DNA of 64,000 nt from Mesorhizobium qingshengii (GCF_900103325.1 NZ_FMXM01000010.1:62001-126000), one strand, 5' to 3'. Positions 1 through 8,986 are shown, numbered from the stretch's first letter. Numbers and translations: made by a program. Notes: generated from the sequence alone by a model not told the origin.

Positions 1-271
1 AAAAAGCCGGCGCGATACGAAATTTTCTGAAATAATTTGCTTGACAGCCACTTGTCCCCCATCGCTCCGGCTCGATGTGAACAAGCTGTGGATGACCATC
101 GGTAACTATCTGAATAATAAAGATTATTTCTGAGTGCCGACTTTATCTTAGCAGTCGCTTTTCAGGGATATCGGCCATTGACTTGCACGGCTGTGCCGGC
201 AAAGCATTTCGAATGGCGGAATCCGCACCGGACGCCATTTTCGAGTATTCTTTTTAAGTGCTTGCCGGCAA
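1..271. promoter_or_regulatory. Intergenic region downstream of rpsT, probable dnaA leader
   Basis: No gene is visible here. The stretch is more AT-rich than its surroundings. It holds a DnaA-box-like TGTGGATGA at 87-95 (one mismatch to TGTGGATAA), an AATAAT-aaag-ATTATT inverted repeat at 113-128 and one GANTC site at 219-223. In related Hyphomicrobiales the order is mutM, enoyl-CoA hydratase, rpsT, dnaA in one direction, so dnaA should start just left of this window and this would be its control region. That is inference from synteny, because dnaA itself is not in view. Confidence 0.35.
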
Positions 272-302
272 ACGAAAAAAACCCGGCACAATCGGCCGGG
301 TT
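272..302 (-). terminator. Rho-independent terminator of rpsT
   Basis: On the minus strand the stem AACCCGGC / GCCGGGTT is followed by a run of T (the A-run at 274-280 on the plus strand). It lies about 30 bases after the rpsT stop codon. Confidence 0.8.
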
Positions 303-330
303 CGAAGAACGTCAGTCTAGGAAAGTAATG

Positions 331-597
331 TCAGGCCGACAGTACTTTAACCCGCTGGGCCAGCCGCGAAACTTTGCGGGATGCCGTATTCTTGTGGATC
401 ACGCCCTTGGTTGCGGCGCGCATCAATTCGGGCTCCGCGATCTTGAAGGCCGCCTGTGCGGCGGCCTTGTCGCCGGAGGCAAGTGCCTCCTCGACCTGGC
501 GCACATAGGTGCGGACGCGCGAACGGCGGTTCTTGTTGATCGCTGCGCGGCGTACGATCTTGCGCGTTGCTTTTTTGGCCGAGGATGTGTTGGCCAT
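331..597 (-). CDS. rpsT: 30S ribosomal protein S20
   Basis: This 88-residue basic protein binds 16S rRNA early in assembly of the small ribosomal subunit. It begins [13 protein letters not shown] and carries the family's Lys/Arg-rich helices ([24 protein letters not shown]) and the C-terminal [15 protein letters not shown] stretch. The open frame extends upstream, but the ATG at 597 is preceded by an AGAGAGG ribosome-binding site and gives the normal family length. A rho-independent terminator follows. The enoyl-CoA hydratase gene lies upstream on the same strand with a gap of about 160 bases, so rpsT probably has its own promoter. Confidence 0.97.
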   Translation of the reverse strand: MANTSSAKKATRKIVRRAAINKNRRSRVRTYVRQVEEALASGDKAAAQAAFKIAEPELMRAATKGVIHKNTASRKVSRLAQRVKVLSA

Positions 598-757
598 GAT
601 GCCTCTCTTCTGATCTGGTCGGCGCATGCGGCATGCCGCAGGGCGCAAAAAACAAACGGGCAGCCACGGGGCCGCCTCGGTTGGTGCGGCTTATAGTTCA
701 GCTTTTCCGGCGCGTCAACGCTGCCCGGCCTTCTTTTTGGCGGCCATCGGGCAGGCG

Positions 758-1531
758 TCAGCGGTTGGTGAAATTCGGCTTCCGCTTCTCCGCAAAAGCC
801 GCCATGCCTTCCTTCTGGTCTTCGAGCGCGAACAGCGAGTGAAACAGCCGTCGTTCGAACCGCAATCCCTCGGCAAGCGTCGTCTCGAAGGCGCGGTTGA
901 CGGCCTCCTTTGCCATCATCACCGATGGCAGCGAGAAATCGGCGATCCTGGCTGCCGCCTTGAGCGCCTCCTCGACGAGTTCGCCCGCGGGCACGACCCG
1001 CGACACCAGGCCCGAGCGTTCGGCTTCGGCTGCGTCCATCATCCGCCCGGTCAGGCACATGTCCATTGCCTTCGACTTGCCGACGAAGCGGGTCAGCCGC
1101 TGCGATCCGCCCATGCCTGGAATAACGCCGAGCGTTATCTCCGGCTGGCCAAACTTGGCGTTGTCGGCGGCAATGATGAAATCGCACATCATTGCCAGCT
1201 CGCAGCCGCCGCCGAGCGCATAGCCGGCCACCGCCGCGATGATCGGCTTTCGCGCCCGCGTAAATTCTTCCCAGCCGACGAAGAAGTCCTGGCTGTAGGC
1301 GTCCGCGTAGGAGATCGACTGCATCTCCTTGATGTCGGCGCCGGCGGCGAAGGCCTTTTCGGAACCGGTGATGACCATGGCGCCGATACCGGCATCGGCG
1401 CTGAACTCGTTCACGGCTGCCACCAGTTCGGCGAGGATCTGGGAATTCAGCGCGTTGAGCGCCTTGGGCCTGTTCAAGGTGATCAGCCCGACCTTGCCGC
1501 GCGTCTCGGTGATGATTGTCTCATAGGTCAT
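758..1531 (-). CDS. Enoyl-CoA hydratase (crotonase family)
   Basis: A 257-residue crotonase, the usual length for a short-chain enoyl-CoA hydratase, which adds water to trans-2-enoyl-CoA in beta-oxidation. The oxyanion-hole segment AAGADIKEM is near residue 65. Both catalytic glutamates are present: Glu111 in GGGCELAM and Glu131 in [14 protein letters not shown]. It lies between mutM and rpsT on the same strand, an arrangement conserved in rhizobia that says little about function. The protein is likely cytosolic. Its exact substrate chain length cannot be read from the sequence. Confidence 0.9.
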   Translation of the reverse strand: MTYETIITETRGKVGLITLNRPKALNALNSQILAELVAAVNEFSADAGIGAMVITGSEKAFAAGADIKEMQSISYADAYSQDFFVGWEEFTRARKPIIAAVAGYALGGGCELAMMCDFIIAADNAKFGQPEITLGVIPGMGGSQRLTRFVGKSKAMDMCLTGRMMDAAEAERSGLVSRVVPAGELVEEALKAAARIADFSLPSVMMAKEAVNRAFETTLAEGLRFERRLFHSLFALEDQKEGMAAFAEKRKPNFTNR

Positions 1532-1564
1532 GGCTGCATCTCCTCGCTCGACCCATCGTCTAAC

Positions 1565-2455
1565 TCACCGCTGACACGTCCGGCAATAGAAGGTCGAGCG
1601 GCCGCTCTGCACGACGCGCTCGATGTGACCACCGCAGCCGGGCTTGGCGCAGGGTTCGCCTTCGCGGTCATAGACGGCGAAGGAATGCTGGAAGTATCCC
1701 AGCGATCCGTCGGTCCGCATGTAATCCCTGAGCGAGGATCCGCCGGCCGCGATCGCATCTGATATGACCGAGCGGATGGCTTCGGCAAGACGTTCGCTTT
1801 GAGCCTGGGCCTTCTTTCCCGGCTTGGCTATCGTGCCAGCCTCGCGCAGCGGCGACAGGCCGGCGCGCCACAGGGCCTCGGAGACATAGATATTGCCCAG
1901 CCCGGCGATCAATCTCTGATCGAGAAGTGCTGCCTTCAGTGGCGATCGTCGCCCTGTCATCAAAGATGCAAGCAGCGCACCGTCCAATGTATTGCCCGTA
2001 GGCTCGACACCCAGCCCGCTCAGCATCGGATGCGTGCCGGGCGGCCCTTCCGAAAACAGCATGAAGCCGAAGCGGCGCGGATCGTTGAAGATCACGCGGG
2101 ACCTGGCGCCGGCCGGGGACGCCACATCGAACACCACATGGTCGTGTGCCGTGCTCTTCGAGCGCTCATGATGGAACACGCCAGGCATTTCACTGTCATT
2201 CGCTGTCTCGATGCGGAATGAGCCCGACATGCCGAGATGGCAGATCAGCGCCGGGCCGCCTTCGATATCCATCGTCAGATACTTGGCTCTGCGGCCAAGC
2301 GCGGTGATCGTCCTGCCGGTCAGCCGCTGCGAGAATTTTTCCGGAAATGGAAAGCGCAGATCCGGTCGGCGCGCCTCGATGCGGGTAATGGTGGCACCTT
2401 CCAGGACCGGCTGTAGCCCACGGCGGACCGTTTCAACCTCGGGCAATTCAGGCAT
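1565..2455 (-). CDS. mutM: Formamidopyrimidine-DNA glycosylase
   Basis: A 296-residue base-excision repair glycosylase/AP lyase that removes 8-oxoguanine and formamidopyrimidines. It begins [14 protein letters not shown], where the Pro after the processed Met is the nucleophile and the following Glu is catalytic. A conserved Lys lies in GRRAKYL, the helix-two-turn-helix is [18 protein letters not shown], and a C-terminal zinc finger has Cys pairs in CAKPGC and CRTC. The reading frame is open further upstream, but the MPELPE start at 2455 is fixed by the mechanism. The start overlaps the 3' end of deoB by 8 bases, so the two genes are probably co-transcribed and translationally coupled. Confidence 0.96.
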   Translation of the reverse strand: MPELPEVETVRRGLQPVLEGATITRIEARRPDLRFPFPEKFSQRLTGRTITALGRRAKYLTMDIEGGPALICHLGMSGSFRIETANDSEMPGVFHHERSKSTAHDHVVFDVASPAGARSRVIFNDPRRFGFMLFSEGPPGTHPMLSGLGVEPTGNTLDGALLASLMTGRRSPLKAALLDQRLIAGLGNIYVSEALWRAGLSPLREAGTIAKPGKKAQAQSERLAEAIRSVISDAIAAGGSSLRDYMRTDGSLGYFQHSFAVYDREGEPCAKPGCGGHIERVVQSGRSTFYCRTCQR

Positions 2456-3689
2456 GACCGCCAATCGCTTTATAGAAGGAATTGCCGTAGCGGCCGCGCG
2501 CCAGCCCAAGATGCTCGGCCACGGTTTCACCGATGTCGGCAAATGTTGTTCTCAGCCCGATGTCGCCGCCTTTGAAGCCTGGTCCCGTGCCAATCACCGG
2601 GATACGTTCACGCGTATGATCGGTGCCGCGCCAGGTCGGATCGTTGCCGTGATCGGCCGTCAGGATGAGAAGATCGCCCTGCTTCAGTCTTGCCAACGCC
2701 TCCGGCAGCCGCCGGTCGAAGGCCTCGAGCGCTGCGGCATAGCCGGCGACATCGCGGCGATGTCCGAATTCGGTGTCGAAGTCGACGAAATTGGCGAAGA
2801 CCAGGTCGCCGTCGCCGGCGTCGTCCATTGCCCCCAGCGCCTCATCGAACATGGCCATGTTGCCGGCCGCCTTGCGCACTTCCGAGATTCCGCGATGGGC
2901 GAAGATGTCGCCGATCTTGCCGACGGCGATGACGCGGCTTCCACGCGCCGTCAGCCGGTCGAGCAGGGTCGGCTCCGGTGGCGGCACGGCGTAGTCATGG
3001 CGGTTGTAGGTTCGCTCGAAGGTGGCGGCGGTTTCCCCGATGAACGGCCGCGCGATCACCCGTCCGATCCTCAACGGGTCAACCAGCTTGCGCACCACCT
3101 TGCAGAATTCATAAAGCCGCTCCAGGCCGAAATGAACTTCATGCGCCGCGATTTGCAGGACGGAGTCGACCGACGTGTAGCAGATCGGCTTGCCGGTACG
3201 GATGTGCTCCTCGCCGAACCGCTCGATAATCTCGGTGCCCGGCGCGTGACAATTGCCGAGAATGCCCGGCACCTTGCCCGTGCGGATCATGGCCTCGGTC
3301 AGATCAGCCGGAAAGGCGGGAACCGTATCCGGGAAATAGCCCCAGTCGAAGCGCACCGGCAGGGCGGCGATCTCCCAGTGGCCCGACGGCGTGTCCTTGC
3401 CGCTCGAAACCTCCTGCGCCGCGCCGTGGAAGGCAGTCGCGAGCAGATCCGTCCCACCGGTATCGAAGCCTAGCCCCGTCGCGGTTTCGGCAGCCTTGCC
3501 AAGCCCGAGCGAGGCCATGTGCGGGACGAACAAAGGCCCGTTGCGGAGTCCCTCGCGATCGGCGCGGCCTTCCGCGCAGGCTTCCGCGATGTGCCCCAAT
3601 GTGTTGGCGCCGGCGTCACCGTAGCGCTCGGCGTCGGCCGCGCCGCCGATGCCGAAGGAGTCCAGAACGAAGAGGAAAGCACGCGCCAT
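2448..3689 (-). CDS. deoB: Phosphopentomutase
   Basis: A 413-residue alkaline-phosphatase-superfamily enzyme that interconverts (deoxy)ribose 1-phosphate and 5-phosphate in nucleoside salvage. Metal-binding motifs are visible: [18 protein letters not shown] at the N-terminus, SGHWE, and [18 protein letters not shown] near the C-terminus. The start at 3689 ([13 protein letters not shown]) matches the family; an ATG three codons earlier (MAPMARA) is also possible. Its 3' end overlaps mutM. No other deo or nucleoside-catabolism gene is next to it in this window. Confidence 0.94.
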   Translation of the reverse strand: MARAFLFVLDSFGIGGAADAERYGDAGANTLGHIAEACAEGRADREGLRNGPLFVPHMASLGLGKAAETATGLGFDTGGTDLLATAFHGAAQEVSSGKDTPSGHWEIAALPVRFDWGYFPDTVPAFPADLTEAMIRTGKVPGILGNCHAPGTEIIERFGEEHIRTGKPICYTSVDSVLQIAAHEVHFGLERLYEFCKVVRKLVDPLRIGRVIARPFIGETAATFERTYNRHDYAVPPPEPTLLDRLTARGSRVIAVGKIGDIFAHRGISEVRKAAGNMAMFDEALGAMDDAGDGDLVFANFVDFDTEFGHRRDVAGYAAALEAFDRRLPEALARLKQGDLLILTADHGNDPTWRGTDHTRERIPVIGTGPGFKGGDIGLRTTFADIGETVAEHLGLARGRYGNSFYKAIGGHA

Positions 3690-3788
3690 TGGAGCCATTG
3701 TTGCCAGTTTGGACGACCAGACATAGGGTTCCCCGGCCGCATTGGCAATTCGGAAACCAAACGGCAACGGCTTGGCGCGATAGTCCAG

Positions 3789-3891
3789 TACATGTCGCCC
3801 AAAAGTGCCCAGCGGTTTTGGGACAACGACATGGACAAACTAAGAGTACATGTCGCCCAAAAGTGCCCAGCGGTCTTGGGACAACGACATG
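3789..3891. repeat. Two tandem copies of a palindromic intergenic repeat
   Basis: Two near-identical copies at 3789-3833 and 3847-3891 (period 58) read tacatgtcgcccaaaagtg ... acaacgacatg, with half-complementary ends CATGTCG / CGACATG and an inner CCAAAA / TTTTGGG stem. A third, diverged copy is at 20001-20050. The pair sits upstream of deoB in a divergent region and may affect deoB transcription. It looks like a small dispersed repeat family, not a gene. Confidence 0.8.
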
Positions 3892-3960
3892 CACAATACA
3901 GAAGACTACAGTGTCGCGACTCGCCGGGCATGAGGCGACATGGATCGAAGAAGACAGAGG

Positions 3961-4020
3961 ACCGTCTTGTCATGACAGACCACCGTCTTGTCATGACGGA
4001 CGCCGTTTTGTCATGAAAGC
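3961..4020 (+). repeat. Triplicated 21-bp direct repeat over the start of the PhnD-like gene
   Basis: Three consecutive units start at 3961, 3982 and 4003 and share CCGTYTTGTCATGA. The first two contain the 10-bp palindrome TGTCATGACA (or TGTCATGACG). The third contains the start codon at 4013. A 21-bp period is two helical turns, as expected for protein bound along one face. The first unit also opens a 14-codon reading frame (ATG 3972) whose TGA overlaps the next gene's ATG. Confidence 0.6.
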
Positions 4021-4933
4021 AGTGCTGAAGGCGTGTGCTGCCCTCATCGTCGCGCACGGCGTGGTCTGGTCTGATCCGGCGCGGGCCGACTGGCGCGATG
4101 ATATCGGCACGTTTCGCATAGGCATCGTCGCCGAACCCGGCGCTGGCAACACCGTTCCGGGGCTGGCGCTGTTGACCGATGCCTACACCAAGGCCTTGGG
4201 CATGAAGGTCGAGTTTGTCGTCGCCCGCGACTATGGCGCTCTGATCGAGGCGCAGGCCAATGCCCGCATCGATTATGCGATCTATTCGGCGACTGCCTAC
4301 GCGACGGCCTCGCAGCGCTGCGGATGTGTCGAGCCACTTGTGGCTCCGGTTGATTCCGACGGCGCGATCGGCATCCGTTCCGTTCTGCTGACGCGGGACG
4401 GCAAGCTTCCTGATCTGGCGGCAATGGAGAACCATCGCATCGCCATGGCGCCTTCGAGCAGCGTCGGCGGTTCTCTCCTGCCACTGGCGGCGTTGGCCGC
4501 GGAAGGCCGCAAGGTTGCGGAAGATGCCCCCTTTCTGGTCCATGCCGATTCGGCCGCGGCAGCGGAAACGATGCTGGTCGACGGCAAGGCCGATGCCTTG
4601 TTCGGCTGGGTGACGGCCGCTGCCGACGGCCAGCCGGAAGCATCGGGCACACAGGCGAGGCTCGCAGCGGCGGGGCTTTCAGCAACGGCACTTCAGGTCT
4701 TATGGACGTCGGGCCTGTTGAGATACGGTCCCCATGCCGTCCGCAGCGATCTCGATCCGGAAGCGAAGCGCCGGCTTACCGTGTTCCTCACCAACCTCAA
4801 GTCGATGACGCCGGACGTCTACGATCTTCTGGAACCGGAGCATTCCGGTGGCTTCACCGTCGCGGCCGACAAGGACTACGAGATGGCGCAAGCTATCGTG
4901 CGTCTGGTCTCGGATAGCGGCTCGCGGCGATAA
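4013..4933 (+). CDS. PhnD-like phosphate/phosphonate ABC transporter substrate-binding protein
   Basis: 306 residues. A signal peptide (about residues 1-26, ending DPARA) is followed by a type 2 periplasmic binding fold of the PhnD/SsuA kind: FRIGIVAEPG near the N-terminus, LLTDAYTKALGMKVEFVVARDYGALIEA, and RIAMAPSSSVGGSLLPL in the hinge region. No permease or ATPase is next to it, so it is an orphan binding protein. The ligand cannot be read and may not be a phosphonate. The start at 4013 has a poor ribosome-binding site. Its ATG overlaps the stop of a 14-codon leader frame (ATGA), which suggests coupling. It converges with the TadE-like gene that ends at 4940. Confidence 0.75.
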   Translation: MKAVLKACAALIVAHGVVWSDPARADWRDDIGTFRIGIVAEPGAGNTVPGLALLTDAYTKALGMKVEFVVARDYGALIEAQANARIDYAIYSATAYATASQRCGCVEPLVAPVDSDGAIGIRSVLLTRDGKLPDLAAMENHRIAMAPSSSVGGSLLPLAALAAEGRKVAEDAPFLVHADSAAAAETMLVDGKADALFGWVTAAADGQPEASGTQARLAAAGLSATALQVLWTSGLLRYGPHAVRSDLDPEAKRRLTVFLTNLKSMTPDVYDLLEPEHSGGFTVAADKDYEMAQAIVRLVSDSGSRR

Positions 4934-4939
4934 AGGCGG

Positions 4940-5566
4940 TCAGCAGTTGCCGCAAGGGATCGTCACGCTTCTGCGGGGACGCAGATAGTAGGTTTCGCGC
5001 ATCGATATGGCATTGAAAGCCGAGGTCAACCCAAGCTGCTGTTGACCGCCCGCCGACCAGGTGATGACCGGCTTGTAGTCGAGATTGCTTTCAACGCGGA
5101 TGAGGAAGGTGCCGGCGACCCTGAGCGTTGCCGGGACCGTCGTGGCCGAGTTCGCGGCAGCGCCAGCGCTGGCGACGCCATTGACCAGCTTGCGTGACCA
5201 TACCACCAGCACCTTCGGCGTCGCATCGGTCGTAACTTGTATTGCTGTGATCGTGATGCTCGGCGTCGAGCGGTTGTAGGGCTGAAGGGTGACGGTGCCG
5301 ATCCTCATGATGGCGTCGAGATCCGCCTTGACGATGGTCGTCTGCTGCGTGACGAGATCAGCCACCATGCTGCCGACACGACTGACCTTCTTGCTGGTCT
5401 CGATAGCTTGTGACGCCTCCATCGTAATGAAATACATGATCAGCAGGATAGGCATGATCAAGGCGAATTCGACCGCCGCGATGCCGCGGCGATCGGACCA
5501 GAACCGGATCGCTTTCCGCCAACTTCCCGTAGTCCCCGGATGTGCCCCCGCACGCATCATGCCCAT
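4940..5566 (-). CDS. TadE-like pseudopilin of the Tad pilus system
   Basis: 208 residues. A short cytosolic lead ends in SDRRGIAAVEFALIMP, the TadE/TadG prepilin-like motif with the conserved Glu in the first membrane helix, followed by one membrane helix (about residues 29-50) and an extracytoplasmic domain with two Cys near the C-terminus (IPCGNC). Such minor pilins are processed by the Tad prepilin peptidase and help initiate or anchor the pilus. It lies 39 bases downstream of a second TadE-like gene on the same strand, so the two are probably co-transcribed. Confidence 0.85.
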   Translation of the reverse strand: MGMMRAGAHPGTTGSWRKAIRFWSDRRGIAAVEFALIMPILLIMYFITMEASQAIETSKKVSRVGSMVADLVTQQTTIVKADLDAIMRIGTVTLQPYNRSTPSITITAIQVTTDATPKVLVVWSRKLVNGVASAGAAANSATTVPATLRVAGTFLIRVESNLDYKPVITWSAGGQQQLGLTSAFNAISMRETYYLRPRRSVTIPCGNC

Positions 5567-5605
5567 CCCCCTTTTTCTTTTGCCGTACGTGCTTCCGCCG
5601 TGACC

Positions 5606-6187
5606 TTAGCTGCCGAACGGTTCATTCTGCCAAGTCACCGATGCGAAATGCAGCGTCTTGTTACCGCCCATCGACTGGGCCAACAGATCGGTCATGATCG
5701 GCCATTTGTAGAAGACCCGCAGCATGTTCCTCGATTCCGCCGGACCCGGTGCAACAGTAAAGGACTGTTCGGCGGCGCCATTCGTCAGGATGATTTTGTC
5801 TCCCTGGATCTTGAAGCCGGCCAAGGCCGCGTCGGCGAACGTCGTATATTGGCGAAGATCCACCAGCAGCTGGTTGGGACAATCCTGGGAGACGATGATC
5901 TCCAGTTTTGCGCAGATCTTGTCCCTCAAATTGTTTCCGGCAACGTCGGCCGCCCTTAACTGGCCGGTGCGCAACTGGCGCGCGATATCGTCGGTGATGT
6001 TGGCCATCACTTCCTGGCCGGCAAATGAAATGCAGCTTTCCAGAATCGCAAAGACAAGCAGCGCGAAGGGGATTGCAAGGATTGCGAATTCCAACGCCGT
6101 GCTGCCGCGCCGGTCGCGAGGGAAGCGAGCGAAAACCCCTGGGTGTCTCGCCTCGCGTTCGCCTGTGGACTCGATTTCCTTGCTCAT
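5606..6187 (-). CDS. TadE-like pseudopilin of the Tad pilus system
   Basis: 193 residues with the prepilin-like segment RRGSTALEFAILAIPFALLVFAILE (conserved Glu in the helix start, one membrane helix about residues 27-50). The C-terminal extracytoplasmic part has Cys residues in KICAKLEIIVSQDC. Both it and the following TadE-like gene are read leftward, away from the flp-cpaA-cpaBCDEF genes. The frame also fits TadF-like proteins; the subfamily cannot be fixed by eye. Confidence 0.84.
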   Translation of the reverse strand: MSKEIESTGEREARHPGVFARFPRDRRGSTALEFAILAIPFALLVFAILESCISFAGQEVMANITDDIARQLRTGQLRAADVAGNNLRDKICAKLEIIVSQDCPNQLLVDLRQYTTFADAALAGFKIQGDKIILTNGAAEQSFTVAPGPAESRNMLRVFYKWPIMTDLLAQSMGGNKTLHFASVTWQNEPFGS

Positions 6188-6326
6188 GTCCCGGTCCTGC
6201 CGATCTCTAATGGGTCTCGGAAGGAGTATTAGCGGAAACCAATTGAAGTCCGGTTTGAATGATCGTTAAAGTCGGCGTTGGCGTCTTAACCAGCCGATAA
6301 CCGGAACGGCTTTTGGCCGCGCTATC

Positions 6327-6749
6327 CTATCGGCTGACGCTCATCTCGGCTTCGGAGGATTTCTCCGCCTCGCTCTTGTAGGAGCTTTCGCAATAGGGCG
6401 TGCAGGACATGGTCTGGATTTCGGCACGCCGATAGATACGCACGGACGAGGCGGCCTGCCGCACGACGGTAACCTGCTCGTCGACGATCGGGATGCCTTC
6501 CGGATCGAGTACGACCAGATTGGTAACGCCGAAGCCCTTGCCGGTCAGCACGATCGTCGAGGCGTCCTGTACGGAAGCGTCGGCGATTGCCGGGTTGCCA
6601 ACCACGATCGTGTCGGCGGGACGCGACAATTTGACGATCTTGGCCTGGTTCATCGTGACCTCGATGCCGGCGCCGGCCATGGCGGGCATGGCGAAGGTCG
6701 TGGCGGCAAGAAGCACTGCAATCAGAATTGATGATCTCGGCTCGGCCAT
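6327..6749 (-). CDS. Pilus assembly protein with CpaC/RcpA N-terminal-type domain
   Basis: 140 residues with a signal peptide (SSILIAVLLAATTFAMPAMAGA) followed by a single domain resembling the N-terminal domain of secretins (KIVKLSRPADTIVVGNPAIADASV ... VLTGKGFGVTNLVVLDPEG). The secretin core is absent, so it cannot form the outer-membrane channel. The full secretin CpaC is encoded at 8983-10500 and has a homologous segment (KSVVIDLPSDAYDILVANPTVADAV). The protein ends in a charged tail with two Cys (SCTPYC). The frame is open to 6923, but the ATG at 6749 gives the signal peptide. It probably works in the periplasm with the Tad secretin. Confidence 0.8.
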   Translation of the reverse strand: MAEPRSSILIAVLLAATTFAMPAMAGAGIEVTMNQAKIVKLSRPADTIVVGNPAIADASVQDASTIVLTGKGFGVTNLVVLDPEGIPIVDEQVTVVRQAASSVRIYRRAEIQTMSCTPYCESSYKSEAEKSSEAEMSVSR

Positions 6750-7084
6750 TGAGGCGCTCCACGCGTGCAAACTGTTCAACGGAACATGAACGAGATTGGT
6801 GAACCAACGGTTAAGCGGGCGCTCTTGCCGATGGTGCCTTGGCTGACATGAGTACTCGCGTGACGTGGTCGGGTCCGGATCGCAAGCACCACCGACGCGG
6901 GAAATAGAACGGTCGGCCGGCACTTAGCTCGGGATTAACCACGCAATAGGTTCGAACCGGGAAAGGAATCGGTAAGGCTGTTTATTAAGCCGATCGAAAG
7001 AGCTTCTCCCTAGATTGGCAGCATCCGATCAACCATCACAGAAGTTGACGGAAGTGCTGTAACAGGTGGAGTAGGAGCTCTCTA

Positions 7085-7258
7085 ATGTCTAATCTCGTTG
7101 CACGTTTTGTGAAGGACGAATCCGGCGCGACCGCTATCGAATATGGTCTGATCGCCGCTCTCATCGCGCTTGCCATCATCGTTGGCGCCGGCGCGCTCGG
7201 CAATGCAATCAACGACAAGTTCATGAAAATCGGAAATAGCTTGAACGCCGCCGGCTGA
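7085..7258 (+). CDS. flp: Flp/Fap pilin component (major pilin)
   Basis: 57 residues: a short leader MSNLVARFVKDESG, then the cleavage-site and signature segment ATAIEYGLIAALIALAII, then GAGALGNAINDKFMKIGNSLNAAG. The Gly before ATAIEY with Glu at position +5 and Tyr at +6 is the class IVb prepilin motif cut by CpaA. It forms the pilus fibre. An ATG at 7085 follows GTAGGAGCTC, a good ribosome-binding site. It has its own long 5' region (about 330 bases back to the divergent gene) and a terminator behind it, as expected for a highly expressed pilin transcribed alone. Confidence 0.95.
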   Translation: MSNLVARFVKDESGATAIEYGLIAALIALAIIVGAGALGNAINDKFMKIGNSLNAAG

Positions 7259-7309
7259 TCCGTCGTATTGCCGAGCGCTCAGGCCGAGCGCTCGGACAAT
7301 GTTCTGGAC

Positions 7310-7337
7310 AAGGGCCGCCACGTGGCGGCCCTTGTTC
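7310..7337 (+). terminator. Terminator behind the flp pilin gene
   Basis: A 10-bp perfect stem AAGGGCCGCC / GGCGGCCCTT with an ACGT loop, followed by GTTCTAT. The T-tract is weak, so termination may be partial and allow some read-through into cpaA. Confidence 0.7.
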
Positions 7338-7443
7338 TATATCGCAGCCAATACCAGTCGTCTTTTTGGTCCGGGCCTCATCAATCGTTAATTGAAGATG
7401 CCTAGATTGGACCCCGTGGAATCGGACAATAGGTATAGCGCCG

Positions 7444-7962
7444 ATGCTTGAAGCCCTGATCTTCGTCGTCTTTCCGTTCTGCATGCTGTTTGCCGCGATC
7501 TCCGACATGCTGTCGATGACGATCGCCAATCGGGTGTCGGTGCTGCTCGTCGTCGTCTTTGCATTGGTTGCCCCCCTGACCGATATGGGGTGGGCTGCCT
7601 ATGGCGGGCACTTCGCCGCCGGCGCCCTTGTCCTGGCCGTGACGTTCGGCCTGTTCGCGATGGGTGGCATGGGTGGCGGCGACGCCAAACTGCTAGCCGC
7701 CACCTCGGTGTGGATGGGGCTCAACGTGCACCTTATCGAGTATCTCGTGGTCTCGACATTCATCGGCGGCCTGCTGACGCTCGCCGTCCTCCTTTACCGG
7801 AAATCGCCGCTTTCGACCGTTACCGGCCGAAACCCGTTTCTGCGCCATTTCGCCGACGAGACGACCGGTGTTCCCTATGGCATCGCGCTTGGCCTTGGCG
7901 GGTTGCTGACCTATCCGGATTCGCCTTTGATGGTGTGGGCGCTGACAAAGCTGGCGACCTGA
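7444..7962 (+). CDS. cpaA: Prepilin peptidase CpaA (A24 family)
   Basis: 172 residues, an integral membrane aspartic peptidase with about five to six membrane segments. Catalytic aspartates are visible at Asp21 (AISDMLSMTIANR) and Asp80 in the GGMGGGDAKLL motif. It lacks the methyltransferase domain of PilD, as usual for CpaA/TadV. It processes the Flp pilin and the TadE-like pseudopilins. It lies between flp and the cpaB operon, with about 185 bases before and 211 bases after it, so it may have its own promoter. Confidence 0.92.
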   Translation: MLEALIFVVFPFCMLFAAISDMLSMTIANRVSVLLVVVFALVAPLTDMGWAAYGGHFAAGALVLAVTFGLFAMGGMGGGDAKLLAATSVWMGLNVHLIEYLVVSTFIGGLLTLAVLLYRKSPLSTVTGRNPFLRHFADETTGVPYGIALGLGGLLTYPDSPLMVWALTKLAT

Positions 7963-8173
7963 ACGCGCCTGATTTCCATTGACTGCCTGCGTTACCGCAG
8001 CCGGCCTTCAACAAGGTCGGCCCGCGATCCTGTCCGGTCCGCACACATTTCAGCTAATTTATGTAAACCTTAAATTAATCACGATCGTAAGCATTACATT
8101 AACCTTGTTTTGACGATTGCCGCTGCAAAGTCCCGCTTGGCTACGTGGTTTGCCAGGGCGAGGGTTCGGACAG

Positions 8174-8986
8174 ATGCCAGCATCGCGATTGATTATTCTG
8201 AGCGTGGCGGTTGCCGCGGCGGGTGGCGCTGGTTATGTCGCGAAAAACATGGTGGCGCCGCCGCCGCAGGTCACCGTCGAATCCGGCCCCAAGGCCCCGG
8301 CCGTGGCTCTGCAGGATGTGCTTGTGCTTTCGGGCGATGTTCCGATGGGCAACCAGCTCAACAACAACATTGCCTGGCAATCCTGGCCGGCCGACGGCAT
8401 CAACGCGAACTTCATCACCCGCGCCGCCGAACCCGAAGCGTTGGATAAGCTGAAGGGTTCCGTTGCCCGGATGACGATGTATACCGGGGAGCCGCTGCGC
8501 CGCTCCAAGCTGATCGGCGAGGGGCAGAGCTTCATGTCGTCGATCCTTCCTTCCGGCATGCGGGCGGTCGCCACGGCCATCTCGGCCGACACGTCGGCCG
8601 GCGGCTTCATTCTGCCCAACGATTTTGTCGATGTCATCATGACCCGCAAGGCCGATGCCGGCAATGGCGGCACCAACTTCAACACCGAAACCATCCTCAA
8701 GAATATCCGCGTCCTGGCGATCGACCAGACCATCCAGGAGGATGAGGAAGGCAAGAAGACCAGAGTGGGGCAGACCGCCACGCTGGAACTGACACCGCGG
8801 CAGGCGGAGATCATCACGGTTGCCCAGCAGATGGCGGATCGTCTGACCCTGGCACTGCGGGCGATCTCGGACACCCAGGAAAAGAATCTGGACGAGGCCG
8901 ACTATCTCGTTTCCGGCAATGGCCGCAGGGGAACGGTGAGGCTGATCAAGTCGGGCGAAGTTTCCGAAGTAGGGGCAAGGAAATGA
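8174..8986 (+). CDS. cpaB: Flp pilus assembly protein CpaB/RcpC
   Basis: 270 residues. An N-terminal membrane anchor (RLIILSVAVAAAGGAGYVAKNMV) is followed by a SAF-like domain (ALQDVLVLSGDVPMGNQLN, VARMTMYTGEPLRRSKL) and the RcpC/CpaB domain (MRAVATAISADTSAGGFILPNDFVDVIM). It is a periplasmic component associated with the secretin. The frame opens at 8117, but the ATG at 8174 places the membrane anchor at the N-terminus. The stop codon overlaps the cpaC start by four bases (ATGA), so it begins a tightly packed operon. Confidence 0.92.
   Translation: MPASRLIILSVAVAAAGGAGYVAKNMVAPPPQVTVESGPKAPAVALQDVLVLSGDVPMGNQLNNNIAWQSWPADGINANFITRAAEPEALDKLKGSVARMTMYTGEPLRRSKLIGEGQSFMSSILPSGMRAVATAISADTSAGGFILPNDFVDVIMTRKADAGNGGTNFNTETILKNIRVLAIDQTIQEDEEGKKTRVGQTATLELTPRQAEIITVAQQMADRLTLALRAISDTQEKNLDEADYLVSGNGRRGTVRLIKSGEVSEVGARK

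Noticed and set aside
6935-6975. GGTTCGAACC as a tRNA T-loop
   Set aside because: The rest of a tRNA cloverleaf (acceptor stem, D and anticodon arms) is not found on either side.
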